A DNA stretch of 64,000 bases from Caulobacter sp048541825. GTDB lineage: Bacteria; Pseudomonadota; Alphaproteobacteria; Caulobacterales; Caulobacteraceae. Shown piece after piece: positions 1 to 8,300 of the stretch. Location: contig NZ_CP183332.1 of NCBI RefSeq assembly GCF_048541825.1, positions 1 through 64,000 of the forward strand. The letters run 5' to 3'. The notes under the pieces are model-generated. The model worked only from the letters and a program-made list of their open reading frames with translations, was not told the origin of the DNA and did no database searches. A program made the translations under genes and the position numbers. The stretch's first letter is position 1; each line of letters begins with the position of its first letter.

Positions 1-235
1 CGCTCGCGTCTCGCCGACCGCCGCCATCCGCAACGATCCGACCCGTTTCAGCCAGGCCCACCTGAAGGCCCGCCGCGACTGGTCGCATCTGGACTGGCGG
101 GTCAAGACGGCCGCTGACCTGGCCTTCGCCCGGTCGATCTACAACGCTCTGCATCCGGTCGATCCGGGCTTTGGCATGACCGACGTGCTGGATCTGGTGG
201 AAAGCCATCAGGACCTGGCGCGGTTCGCGGCGTAG
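1..235 (+). CDS. Cytidylyltransferase / SpsF-like protein, C-terminal fragment
   Basis: This is the 3' end of a gene that starts before the window; 77 residues remain, read in the frame beginning at base 2 and ending at TAG 233-235. The piece contains a W-R-V-K-T-x-x-D-L-x-F-A segment followed by I-Y-x-A-L and a final D-V-L-D-L-V stretch. That pattern resembles the C-terminus of SpsF/CMP-KDO-synthetase-like nucleotidyltransferases, where W-T-V-D-x-x-E-D-x-x-x-V-R-x-I-Y is followed by a short helix that closes the protein. Such enzymes activate sugars for surface polysaccharide or flagellin glycosylation. The family call rests on a short tail only. The gene runs into an inverted repeat and hairpin that also faces the end of ald. 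Confidence 0.55.
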   Translation, partial: ARVSPTAAIRNDPTRFSQAHLKARRDWSHLDWRVKTAADLAFARSIYNALHPVDPGFGMTDVLDLVESHQDLARFAA

Positions 236-243
236 CATTTTAC

Positions 244-412
244 TCCGCTTTTCCCGGCGACCCGAAGGGCGGCGAAGCCAACGCCGGGATCCAGATGCAA
301 GAACGCCCGCGTTCCTCAAGGGATCGCGGGCGTCTTTGCATGCGCCTCACAGCGCTACGATCTGGGCCCCGGCGTTGGCTTCGCCGCCCTTCGGGTCGCC
401 GGGGAGAGCGGA
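244..412. repeat. Long inverted repeat (repeat family B) with inner hairpin terminator
   Basis: The arms at about 253-295 and 361-404 are near-perfect reverse complements of about 43 bases, and they extend further with a few mismatches to 244 and 412. Each arm holds the family B core CCCGGCG..CGCCGGG..CCAGA. Between the arms, 304-311 (CGCCCGCG) pairs with 325-332 (CGCGGGCG) and is followed by TCTTT. The element lies between the convergent cytidylyltransferase fragment and ald, so it probably ends transcription from both sides. The same core occurs again at 10357-10484. Confidence 0.75.
304..337 (+). terminator. Hairpin terminator after cytidylyltransferase fragment
   Basis: An 8-bp GC stem (304-311 with 325-332) around a 13-base loop is followed by TCTTT on the plus strand. 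It sits inside the larger inverted repeat and faces the end of ald on the other strand. Confidence 0.6.
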
Positions 413-423
413 GTTTGGTTCGG

Positions 424-1536
424 TTACTTCCAGGCGCCGTAGGGATCGACCGACGGCTTGCCCAGCGCCTGGGCCACGGCCGGGTGGGTCAGCTCGCCCT
501 TCAGCACATTGAGACCGCGCGCCAGATGGACGTTGGTCTTCAGGGCGTCCAGGCCGTGGTCGGCCAGGGCCAGGCCGAACGGCAGGGTGGCGTTGCCCAG
601 GGCTTCGGACGAGGTGCGCGGCGCGGCGCCGGGCATGTTGGCCACGCAATAGTGCACGACGCCGTCGACCGTATAGGTCGGATCGGCGTGGGTGGTGGGC
701 TTGCTGGTCTCGAAGCAGCCGCCCTGGTCGATGGACACGTCCACCAGCACCGAGCCCGGCTTCATCTGCTTGAGATGCTCGCGGCGCACCAGCTTGGGGG
801 CGGCCGCGCCGGCGGTCAGCACGGCGCCGATGATCACGTCGGCCTTGAGGATCTCTTCTTCCACGGCCGCGAAGGTCGAATAGCGGGTCAGGATGCGGCC
901 CTGATACAGGTCGTCGAGCTCGCGCATGCGCGGGATCGAGCGTTCCAGCACCACCACCTCGGCGCCCAGGCCGGCGGCCATGCGCGCGGCGTTGGAGCCG
1001 ACAACGCCGCCGCCCAGCACGGCTACGCGAGCCGGGGGCACGCCGGGTACGCCGCAGAGCAGCAGGCCCATGCCGCCATTGTGCTTGAGCAGGGTCTCGG
1101 CGGCCGAGAACACAGCGATCCGGCCGGCTACTTCCGACATCGGGGCCAGCAGCGGCAGGCCGCCGCGCGCGTCGGTGACGGTCTCATAGGCGATGGCCGC
1201 GCAGCCGCTGTTCAGCAGCCCTTCAGTCTGGGCCGGATCGGGGGCCAGGTGCAGGTAGGTGAACAGGATGTGGCGGGGCTCAAGCTTCTCCCACTCGATC
1301 TTCTGGGGTTCCTTGACCTTGATGATCATGTCGGCGCCGGAAAACACCGCTGCGGCGTCGGCGGCGATGGTCGCCCCGGCCTTGAGATAGGCCTCATCGG
1401 CATAGCCGGCCCCGAGGCCGGCCCCGGACTGGACCAGGACGCTGTGGCCATGGCCGACATATTCCCGGACGGCCGTGGGGGTCAGGCCGACGCGGTGTTC
1501 GCCGGGTTTGATCTCTGAAGGGACGCCAACGCGCAT
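424..1536 (-). CDS. ald: Alanine dehydrogenase
   Basis: This 370-residue protein matches the full family length. It should catalyse NAD-dependent reversible deamination of L-alanine to pyruvate and ammonium in the cytoplasm. The N-terminus M-R-V-G-V-P-S-E-I-K with G-E-H-R-V-G-L is the standard start. A substrate lysine lies in I-K-V-K-E-P-Q, the catalytic histidine in F-T-Y-L-H-L-A, and the Rossmann loop is G-G-G-V-V-G-S-N-A-A. The gene is divergent from an Lrp/AsnC regulator 119 bases away. In alphaproteobacteria that arrangement usually means alanine-responsive activation by the neighbour, which is inferred here. Palindromic candidate operators lie in the shared upstream region. Confidence 0.95.
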   Translation of the reverse strand: MRVGVPSEIKPGEHRVGLTPTAVREYVGHGHSVLVQSGAGLGAGYADEAYLKAGATIAADAAAVFSGADMIIKVKEPQKIEWEKLEPRHILFTYLHLAPDPAQTEGLLNSGCAAIAYETVTDARGGLPLLAPMSEVAGRIAVFSAAETLLKHNGGMGLLLCGVPGVPPARVAVLGGGVVGSNAARMAAGLGAEVVVLERSIPRMRELDDLYQGRILTRYSTFAAVEEEILKADVIIGAVLTAGAAAPKLVRREHLKQMKPGSVLVDVSIDQGGCFETSKPTTHADPTYTVDGVVHYCVANMPGAAPRTSSEALGNATLPFGLALADHGLDALKTNVHLARGLNVLKGELTHPAVAQALGKPSVDPYGAWK

Positions 1537-1582
1537 GATGATTTCCTCCTGAAGGATTTTGACGCCAATTTACGCCTCTTGG

Positions 1583-1639
1583 CCTGCAGGTTTCTTGGGG
1601 ATTTCGTGCGACGAGAACTATGGTATGCAGGAATCCTGC
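1583..1639. promoter_or_regulatory. Candidate Lrp-type operator pair between ald and its regulator
   Basis: The ald/lrp gap holds two palindromes built from the same half-site. One is CCTGCAGG at 1583-1590. The other is GCAGGAATCCTGC at 1627-1639, with six paired bases on each side of a central A. Shared half-sites in a divergent promoter next to an Lrp-family gene suggest binding by that regulator. This is inferred from position and symmetry only. Confidence 0.45.
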
Positions 1640-1655
1640 GTCAAATGGGTGAGGC

Positions 1656-2129
1656 ATGAAGAAACCCGCCGTTGATCTCGACAGCTTTGACCGGAAGCTC
1701 CTGACTTTGCTGCAGCGACGGGGGCGGGCCAGCTATGTGGAAATGGCCGAGGCCGTGAACCTGTCGGAGTCGGCCTGCCTGCGCCGGGTGCGGGCCCTCG
1801 AGGAGGCCGGGGTCATTGGTCGCTATGCCGCCGTGATCGACGAACGCGCCGTGGGTCTGCCGCTCAGTGTCTTTGTCACCGTCACCCTGTCGTCCCAGGC
1901 CGAGGCCACCCTGAGCGCCTTCGAGAAAGCCATCGCCAATGTGCGCGAAGTGGCCGAGTGCTATCTGATGACCGGCGGCTCGGACTATCTGCTGCGCCTG
2001 GTGGTCAGTGACGTCGACGACCTGGAGCGGGTTCATGCCCAGGAGCTGACGCGGATCCCGGGCGTTGTGCGGGTCAGTTCCAGCATCGCCCTGCGCACCG
2101 TGGTCAAGCGTGCCGAATTGCCGCTGTGA
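1656..2129 (+). CDS. Lrp/AsnC family transcriptional regulator
   Basis: The protein has 157 residues, a normal size for the family. It opens with an AsnC-type winged helix-turn-helix over residues 5-60 (L-D-S-F-D-R-K-L-L followed by the recognition helix around S-E-S-A-C-L-R-R-V). A ligand-binding RAM domain with V-A-E-C-Y-L-M-T-G-G-S-D-Y occupies the C-terminal half. It is transcribed away from ald and is the obvious candidate alanine-sensing activator of it, comparable to AldR in mycobacteria and rhizobia. The family is certain from the sequence; the target and ligand are inferred from context. Confidence 0.9.
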   Translation: MKKPAVDLDSFDRKLLTLLQRRGRASYVEMAEAVNLSESACLRRVRALEEAGVIGRYAAVIDERAVGLPLSVFVTVTLSSQAEATLSAFEKAIANVREVAECYLMTGGSDYLLRLVVSDVDDLERVHAQELTRIPGVVRVSSSIALRTVVKRAELPL

Positions 2130-2209
2130 TCACGTTGCGAAAAACTACGCTCGGTTAACCTTGTCTCTCTAGTCCTGTAGCCGACAGACAACCCGCGTCG
2201 GGGGACGAG

Positions 2210-3022
2210 ATGGTTTCGAGAAGACTTTTACTGGGCGCTTTGGCCTCGGGACTGACCGGCGTACCGCTCGCCGCCTTGGCCGAGGGTGACGATCACCACG
2301 CGCCCGCCCCGCGCAAGGCCGCGCCCCGGCCGCGTCCGGCTGCGGCCCCGGCCCATGCTGCGGCCGCGCCGGTCCGCTCGACCGTCGCCGAATACCCCAA
2401 GCCGGCCGAGACCCATGCGCCGGAAGTCGTCATCGATCCCAACGAGGCCCTGGGCCGTCTCAAGCACGGCAACGCGATCTTCGCCCGGGGCGGCGCCAGC
2501 ATGGCCCTGCCCAGCTGGGCGCGGATCAACGAGCTGTCGAACGGCCAGAAGCCTTTCGCGATCGTGGTGGGCTGCTCCGACAGCCGCGTGCCGCCGGAAC
2601 TGGTCTTTGACTGCACCCTGGGCGAGTTGTTCGTGGTCCGCACGGCCGGCTCGACCGTCAGCCGCGAAGGCCTGGGCTCGATCCTCTACGCGGTCGAGCA
2701 CCTGGGCGCGCCGCTGATCGTGGTTCTGGGCCACACCAAGTGCGGCGCGGTCGGGGCGGCGGTGGATGTCGCCACCAAGCATGCCCACCTGCACGGCGCC
2801 CTGTTCGACATGGCCCTGCCCATCCTGCCGGCCGTGATCGAGGCCGAGGCAAGTAACCCGGCCGACCTGCAGGACGCTTCGATCCGCCAGAACGCCAAGA
2901 ACATCGCCGAACGTCTGAAGACCGCCGACGAGGCCTTCAGCAGCCGTATTGCGGCGGGCCGCCTGAAGGTGGTCTCCGCCGTCTACAGCCTGCAGACCGG
3001 TCAGGTCGAATTCATGGGCTAA
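2210..3022 (+). CDS. Beta-class carbonic anhydrase with export signal
   Basis: The 270-residue protein interconverts CO2 and bicarbonate. Zinc-site motifs C-S-D-S-R (near residue 122) and H-T-K-C-G (near residue 175) identify the beta class. Unlike the usual cytoplasmic enzyme, it starts with M-V-S-R-R-L-L-L-G-A-L, a twin-arginine-like signal. A low-complexity Ala/Pro linker fills residues 27-60 before the enzyme domain, so a periplasmic location is likely. A second beta carbonic anhydrase without a signal lies at 10489-11115, so the cell would have one enzyme on each side of the inner membrane. The gene stands alone, with an 80-base gap from the regulator upstream. Confidence 0.9.
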   Translation: MVSRRLLLGALASGLTGVPLAALAEGDDHHAPAPRKAAPRPRPAAAPAHAAAAPVRSTVAEYPKPAETHAPEVVIDPNEALGRLKHGNAIFARGGASMALPSWARINELSNGQKPFAIVVGCSDSRVPPELVFDCTLGELFVVRTAGSTVSREGLGSILYAVEHLGAPLIVVLGHTKCGAVGAAVDVATKHAHLHGALFDMALPILPAVIEAEASNPADLQDASIRQNAKNIAERLKTADEAFSSRIAAGRLKVVSAVYSLQTGQVEFMG

Positions 3023-3093
3023 GGCCCCGTTGACCCGCCCCCCCGCTTCACGTCACATCGATTTTCGAACGTGGTGAACCGGGGGATTGTGGA

Positions 3094-6000
3094 ATGTCGA
3101 TGGACGAAACGCCGCCTACGAGCGGTTCCGACGCCCCGACGCCCGTTTCCCAGCCCACGCTGATCGCGCGCCTGCAGGCGCGCTGGTCCGCCGACGCGCG
3201 CGTGCGCATGGCAGCCATCGCGGCCGGCGCGCTCGTCATCGGTTTTGGCGGCGGCCTGCTGACCGGAAAGGCCGGCGAGCTCGGCTGGTTCGGTGCCAGC
3301 AAGAGCGCTGTGGCCTCGTCCCCGGTCAAGGGCCAGGCCTGGTCGCTGTTTGGCAAGCCTCGCGCGGCCGGCGCCCCGCGTCGCGGCATCCCCAAGCCCG
3401 AGGGCTTCGCCGTCTGGCAGAGCCGCATCGACAGCTCTGGCCAGGACCCGATGGCCTGTGTGCGGATGAGCAAGGCGCTGGATTCCTCCAAGGCCTATGC
3501 CGACTATGTGCTGGTCTCGCCCGACATCGGCCGCACACCCGCCGTGCGGGTCAAGGGCGACGAGCTGTGTGTCGGCGGGGTCGGCTTCACCGATCACCGC
3601 GTCACCCTGCTCAAGGGCCTGCCCGGCAAGGGCGGTGAGACCCTGGCCACAAACGCTGACGTCGACTTCACCTTTGGCGAGAAGCCGCCCTATGTCGGCT
3701 TCGCCGGCGACGGCGTGATCCTGCCGCGCGAGGACGCCGACGGCGTCGGCATCGAGACCATCAATGTCCAGACCCTGGCCATCGAGGTCTGGCGGGTTTC
3801 CGACCGTAATCTGGTGCGCAAATCGATCAGCGCGCCCGATCCCACCGGTGAGGGCGACTGGGCCGGCGACTATGGCGACGACAGCGTCGGCGAGGACGGC
3901 CGCCGCGTCTGGAAGGGCGTTGTGCCCGTCACCGGCGCGACCGGCCAGAAAGCCACCACCGTCTTCCCGCTGGGCGCCGTGCTCAAGGACATGAAGGCCG
4001 GCGGCTACATGATCAAGGCGCGCGACGCCTCGGGCGGCCGCAATCCGGATGAGGAAGGCGACACCCCGCCCGCCCAGGCCCGGCGCTGGATCGTGTTCAC
4101 CGACATGGCGATGATCGCCTATGATGGCTCCGAATCCCTCGACGTGGTGGTGCGCTCGCTGAAGAGCGCCAAGACCCTGTCGGGGGTCCGCGTGGCCCTG
4201 GTGGCCAAGGACGGCGAGGACTTGGCCGAGGCCAAGAGCGACGCTGACGGCCGCGTGCGCTTCCTGCGCCCGCTTCTTGAGGGCGAAGGCTCCGAGCGCG
4301 CCAAGATGGTCATGGCCTATGGTCCGCTGGGCGACCTGGCGGTGCTGGACCTGGACCGCTCGCCGGTCGACCTGTCCAAGCAGGGCGTTGGCGGCCGCGA
4401 AGGCGCTACCGCCGGCCGTTCGACCCGCACCGACATCGACGGCTATCTCTATGCTGACCGCGGCATCTATCGGCCCGGCGAGACCGTCCACCTGACCGCG
4501 ATGGTCCGCGACCGGCTGGCCAAGGCGGTCAATGACCGCAAGGGCGAGATCGTCGTCAAGCGGCCCTCGGGCGTCGAGTTCAAACGCTATCCGTTCAGCG
4601 GCGCCAAGGCCGGCGCCGTGCTGGCTGATATCGCCCTGCCGCGCTCGGCGCCGCGTGGGCGCTGGGTGGCCGAGCTGAAGATCGAGGGTGTCGAGGCCGC
4701 TTCCGGCAGCCTGACCTTCAGCGTCGAGGACTTCGCGCCGCAACGCCTGGCGGTCACGGCCACGGGCCAGGAATCCCTTCCGCTGGGCGTGGGCGAGACC
4801 CGCAAGGTCGATGTCTCGGCCCGCTTCCTCTATGGCGCCCCGGGCGCCGGCCTGCAGACCCAGGGCGAGGCGCGACTGCGCGCCGACGCCGATCCCTTCC
4901 CCGCCTTCAAGGACTATGTCTGGGGCGACGCCGACAAGCCGTTCGAGGAGAAGTTCCTGGACCTGGGCACTACGGTCACCGATGGCGAGGGCCGGGCGGT
5001 ACTGTCCGTCGCCAGCGATCTGGCCGGCGACACGGCCCAGCCGCTGGTCGCCGCCGTCACCACCTCGGTGTTCGAGCCGGGCGGGCGTCCGGTGCGCGAG
5101 GGCCTGGACCTGAAGGTCCGCGCCAAACCGCTGTATTTCGGGGTCAAGGTCGACCAGGGCGACAGCGCCAAGGGTGATCCGCCGATCAGCCTCAACATCA
5201 TCGCCGTCAACGCCGCCGGCCAGCGGGTGGGGGCGACTGCGACCTACACCCTGATCAGCGAGAACTGGGACTATGACTGGTTCCAGCAGGACGGCCGCTG
5301 GCAGTGGCGGCGCACCAGCCGCGACGCTGTGGTGGCCAAGGCCACGGTGAACATCGGGGCCGGCGATCCGGCCCGCTTCACCCGCCGCCTGGGCTGGGGC
5401 GACTATCGCCTCGTGGTCGAGGGCGCCGATGGCTCCCGCACCGTTACCCGCTTCGCCGCCGGCTGGGGTTCGCCCGCCAAGGACGCCGAGGCCCCCGACT
5501 TCGTGCGCGTCAGCGCCGGGACCAAGGCCTATGTCCAGGGCGATACGGTCGAGATCACGCTGAAGCCGCCCTACGCCGGTGAAGCCCAGATCGCCGTCGC
5601 CACCGACCGCCTGATCGACCTGAAGACCGTCACCGTCGGCGAGAACGGCACGACCGTGCGCCTGAAGACCTCGGCCGCCTGGGGCGGCGGGGCCTATGTG
5701 ATGGTCAGCGTCATCCAGCCGCGCGACCCGGTCGCTTCGCCCAAGCCGCGCCGCGCCCTGGGTCTGGTCTATGTGCCGCTGGATCCCAAGAGCCGGAAGC
5801 TGACCGTCGATCTGGGCACGCCCGTGAAGATCGACTCCAAGGCCCCTGTCGAGATCCCGGTGGCGGTGAAGGGCCTTGGCCTTGGCCAGCGCGCCCACGT
5901 CACCATCGCGGCAGTGGACGAGGGCATTCTGCGCCTGACCCGTCAGGACAGTCCCGATCCGGTGAAATGGTATTTCGGCAAGCGCGCCCTGGGCGTCGAT

Positions 6001-8148
6001 TATCGCGACGACTATGGCCGCCTGCTTGATCCCAATCTGGGCGCGCCCGCCAATGTCAATTTCGGCGCCGACGAGGTGGGCGGCGAGGGCTTGACCGTCA
6101 CCCCGATCAAGACCGTGGCCCTGTGGTCGGGCGTGGTCGAGACCGGCCTTGACGGCAAGGCGGTGGTCAAGCTGCCCGCCGCCGACTTCAACGGCGAGCT
6201 GCGGCTGATGGCCGTGGCCTGGACCGACACCGCCGTCGGCTCGGGCTCCAAGCCCCTGACCGTGCGCCAGCCGGTGGTGGCCGACCTCAATCTGCCGCGC
6301 TTCCTGGCCCCCGGCGACAAGGCCATGGCCACGCTGGAGCTGCACAATGTCGAGGGCAAGCCGGGCGCCTATACCGCCGAGGCCTTCTCGTCTGGCGGGC
6401 TGAAGGTGGCCTTCAAGAAGGTGTTCCAGCTGATCCTGGGACAACGGATCGCCGAACAGATCCCCTTCCTGGCCCCCGACGTCACCGGCATTGGCAAGAT
6501 CGGCTTCAAGGTGGCCGGTCCCGGCTTTGCGACCAGCAAGGACTATCCGATCCAGACCCGCCTGGGCTGGGGCGATGTGGTGCGCACCACCACGGAACTG
6601 CAGCAACCCGGCGCGGCCTACACCCCGTCCTACGACCTGATGAGTGGTCTGGCGGCCGGGGACGTGACGCTGCAGGTCAGCTATTCGCCGTTCAAGGGCT
6701 TCGACCCGGCGGCGATCGCGGTGGCCCTGCAACGCTATCCCTATGGCTGCACCGAGCAGCTGGTCTCGACGGCCTATCCGCTGCTGTATGCCCAGAGCCT
6801 GACCAGCGACCCCAAGCTGAAACGCACCCCGGCGGCCCTGGCCGGCGCGGTGGGCAAGCTGCTGGACCGCCAGACGCTCGACGGCGCCTTCGGGCTGTGG
6901 CGGGTGGGCGATGGTGAGGCCGACGCCTGGCTGGGCGCCTATACGACCGACTTCCTGCTGGAAGCCCGGGCCCAGGGCGTGGCCGTGCCGGACGCGGCGA
7001 TCGACAAGGCCATGAACGCCATGCGCCAGATCAGCCGTCCCGACGGCTGGGCCTCGGTCTCCTACCGGATGGAATATCCTGAATGGTGGGCCGCGACGCC
7101 CGAGCAGTCCAAGAAGGCCACCGAACGCATGCGCCGCCGGGCCTCGGCCTACGCCCTCTATGTGATGGCCAAGGGCGGCAAGGGCGACCTGGCCCGCCTG
7201 CGCTGGTGGCATGACGTGCAGATGAAGGACGAGGACCAGCCGATGGCCAAGGCCTATGTCGCCGCCGGCCTGGCCCGCATGGGCGACAACGCCCGGGCTC
7301 GCTCGGCCATGCGCCAGGCGGTCAAGTCGCTGGGCTATCGTGACGATCAGGACTGGTACCAGAGCCCGCTGCGCGATGTGGCGGGGCTGACGGCCCTGGC
7401 CGTCGAGTCGGGTCAGGGCGACATCGCTCGCCAGCTGCAGGGCCGCCTCGAAAACGTGGTCAAGGATCCCGACGCCCTCAACACCCAGGAACAGGCGGCG
7501 GTGCTGCACGCGGCCTTCGCCCTGCTGAAGGCGGCGGGTCCGATCTCGATCGACGCCAAGGGGGCCATGGCCCTGCCGCCGGCCGGCGGCGCGCCGCGCT
7601 GGGCGGTGGGCAAGCTGGCCGACAGCCGGTTCACCAATACCAGCAAGGGGGCGTTGTGGCGGACGGTCAGTGTTCGTGGCACGCCCACAGCTGCGCCGGG
7701 GGCATCGGCCAATGGCCTGTTCGTCGGCAAGCGCCTGCTGTCGATGACCGGGGCAGCGGTCGATCCGACCACGATCCGCCAGGGCGACCGGATCATCGTG
7801 CTGGTCTCCGGCCGCTCGATGCAGGCTCGCTCGACCGCTCTGGTGGTCGACGACGCCCTGCCGGCCGGCTTCGAGATCGAGACCACGCTCGGCGCCGACG
7901 ACGCCCAGAACGGTCCGTACCGGTTCCTCGGCGAACTGACCGGCGCCGACGTGCAGGAAAGCCGCGACGACCGCTTCATCGCGGCCCTGGACCTGGAGGG
8001 CAACAAGCCCTTCGCCCTGGCCTATGTGGCGCGGGCGGTGACGCCGGGCGAGTTCTTCCTGCCCGGAGCCGTGGCCAAGGACATGTACCGGCCCGCGATC
8101 ACCGCGCGCTCGGACGCCGGCCGGGCGGTGATCGCGCCGGGGCAGTAG
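3094..8148 (+). CDS. Alpha-2-macroglobulin family protein
   Basis: This 1684-residue protein is a bacterial alpha-2-macroglobulin, an envelope protease trap. A hydrophobic segment near residues 40-55 looks like a membrane anchor following a cytoplasmic stretch. Macroglobulin-like beta domains follow (for example D-G-Y-L-Y-A-D-R-G-I-Y-R-P-G-E). The bait/thioester region carries Y-G-C-T-E-Q with the thioester Cys at residue 1219 and Gln at 1222, and an alpha-toroid domain follows. The pbpC gene comes next on the same strand, a pairing known from enterobacteria and many other Gram-negatives. There it is thought to guard against attack when peptidoglycan is breached. A family A repeat separates the two genes. 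Confidence 0.93.
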   Translation: MSMDETPPTSGSDAPTPVSQPTLIARLQARWSADARVRMAAIAAGALVIGFGGGLLTGKAGELGWFGASKSAVASSPVKGQAWSLFGKPRAAGAPRRGIPKPEGFAVWQSRIDSSGQDPMACVRMSKALDSSKAYADYVLVSPDIGRTPAVRVKGDELCVGGVGFTDHRVTLLKGLPGKGGETLATNADVDFTFGEKPPYVGFAGDGVILPREDADGVGIETINVQTLAIEVWRVSDRNLVRKSISAPDPTGEGDWAGDYGDDSVGEDGRRVWKGVVPVTGATGQKATTVFPLGAVLKDMKAGGYMIKARDASGGRNPDEEGDTPPAQARRWIVFTDMAMIAYDGSESLDVVVRSLKSAKTLSGVRVALVAKDGEDLAEAKSDADGRVRFLRPLLEGEGSERAKMVMAYGPLGDLAVLDLDRSPVDLSKQGVGGREGATAGRSTRTDIDGYLYADRGIYRPGETVHLTAMVRDRLAKAVNDRKGEIVVKRPSGVEFKRYPFSGAKAGAVLADIALPRSAPRGRWVAELKIEGVEAASGSLTFSVEDFAPQRLAVTATGQESLPLGVGETRKVDVSARFLYGAPGAGLQTQGEARLRADADPFPAFKDYVWGDADKPFEEKFLDLGTTVTDGEGRAVLSVASDLAGDTAQPLVAAVTTSVFEPGGRPVREGLDLKVRAKPLYFGVKVDQGDSAKGDPPISLNIIAVNAAGQRVGATATYTLISENWDYDWFQQDGRWQWRRTSRDAVVAKATVNIGAGDPARFTRRLGWGDYRLVVEGADGSRTVTRFAAGWGSPAKDAEAPDFVRVSAGTKAYVQGDTVEITLKPPYAGEAQIAVATDRLIDLKTVTVGENGTTVRLKTSAAWGGGAYVMVSVIQPRDPVASPKPRRALGLVYVPLDPKSRKLTVDLGTPVKIDSKAPVEIPVAVKGLGLGQRAHVTIAAVDEGILRLTRQDSPDPVKWYFGKRALGVDYRDDYGRLLDPNLGAPANVNFGADEVGGEGLTVTPIKTVALWSGVVETGLDGKAVVKLPAADFNGELRLMAVAWTDTAVGSGSKPLTVRQPVVADLNLPRFLAPGDKAMATLELHNVEGKPGAYTAEAFSSGGLKVAFKKVFQLILGQRIAEQIPFLAPDVTGIGKIGFKVAGPGFATSKDYPIQTRLGWGDVVRTTTELQQPGAAYTPSYDLMSGLAAGDVTLQVSYSPFKGFDPAAIAVALQRYPYGCTEQLVSTAYPLLYAQSLTSDPKLKRTPAALAGAVGKLLDRQTLDGAFGLWRVGDGEADAWLGAYTTDFLLEARAQGVAVPDAAIDKAMNAMRQISRPDGWASVSYRMEYPEWWAATPEQSKKATERMRRRASAYALYVMAKGGKGDLARLRWWHDVQMKDEDQPMAKAYVAAGLARMGDNARARSAMRQAVKSLGYRDDQDWYQSPLRDVAGLTALAVESGQGDIARQLQGRLENVVKDPDALNTQEQAAVLHAAFALLKAAGPISIDAKGAMALPPAGGAPRWAVGKLADSRFTNTSKGALWRTVSVRGTPTAAPGASANGLFVGKRLLSMTGAAVDPTTIRQGDRIIVLVSGRSMQARSTALVVDDALPAGFEIETTLGADDAQNGPYRFLGELTGADVQESRDDRFIAALDLEGNKPFALAYVARAVTPGEFFLPGAVAKDMYRPAITARSDAGRAVIAPGQ

Positions 8149-8165
8149 TGATGTGTGCGTTGCGT

Positions 8166-8300
8166 CTCCCTTCCCCCTCGATGGGGGAAGGGTCGGGGAT
8201 GGGGGTGAAGGCGTTTCCGGTTGAGGCGCGGCCTTCATGAAATCGTCTGACGGTGTCACCCCCAACCCCGCCCTTCCCCCATCAAAGGGGGAAGGGAGAG
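8166..8300. repeat. Intergenic palindromic repeat, family A, copy 1
   Basis: Two inverted units, about 8166-8206 and 8253-8300, each contain a CCTTCCCC..GGGGAAGG hairpin and a GGGGGTGA/TCACCCCC tract. The right-hand unit lies inside the 5' end of pbpC as annotated, so its sequence is translated. Related copies occur at 19507, 33181, 34215 and 56597. Confidence 0.7.
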
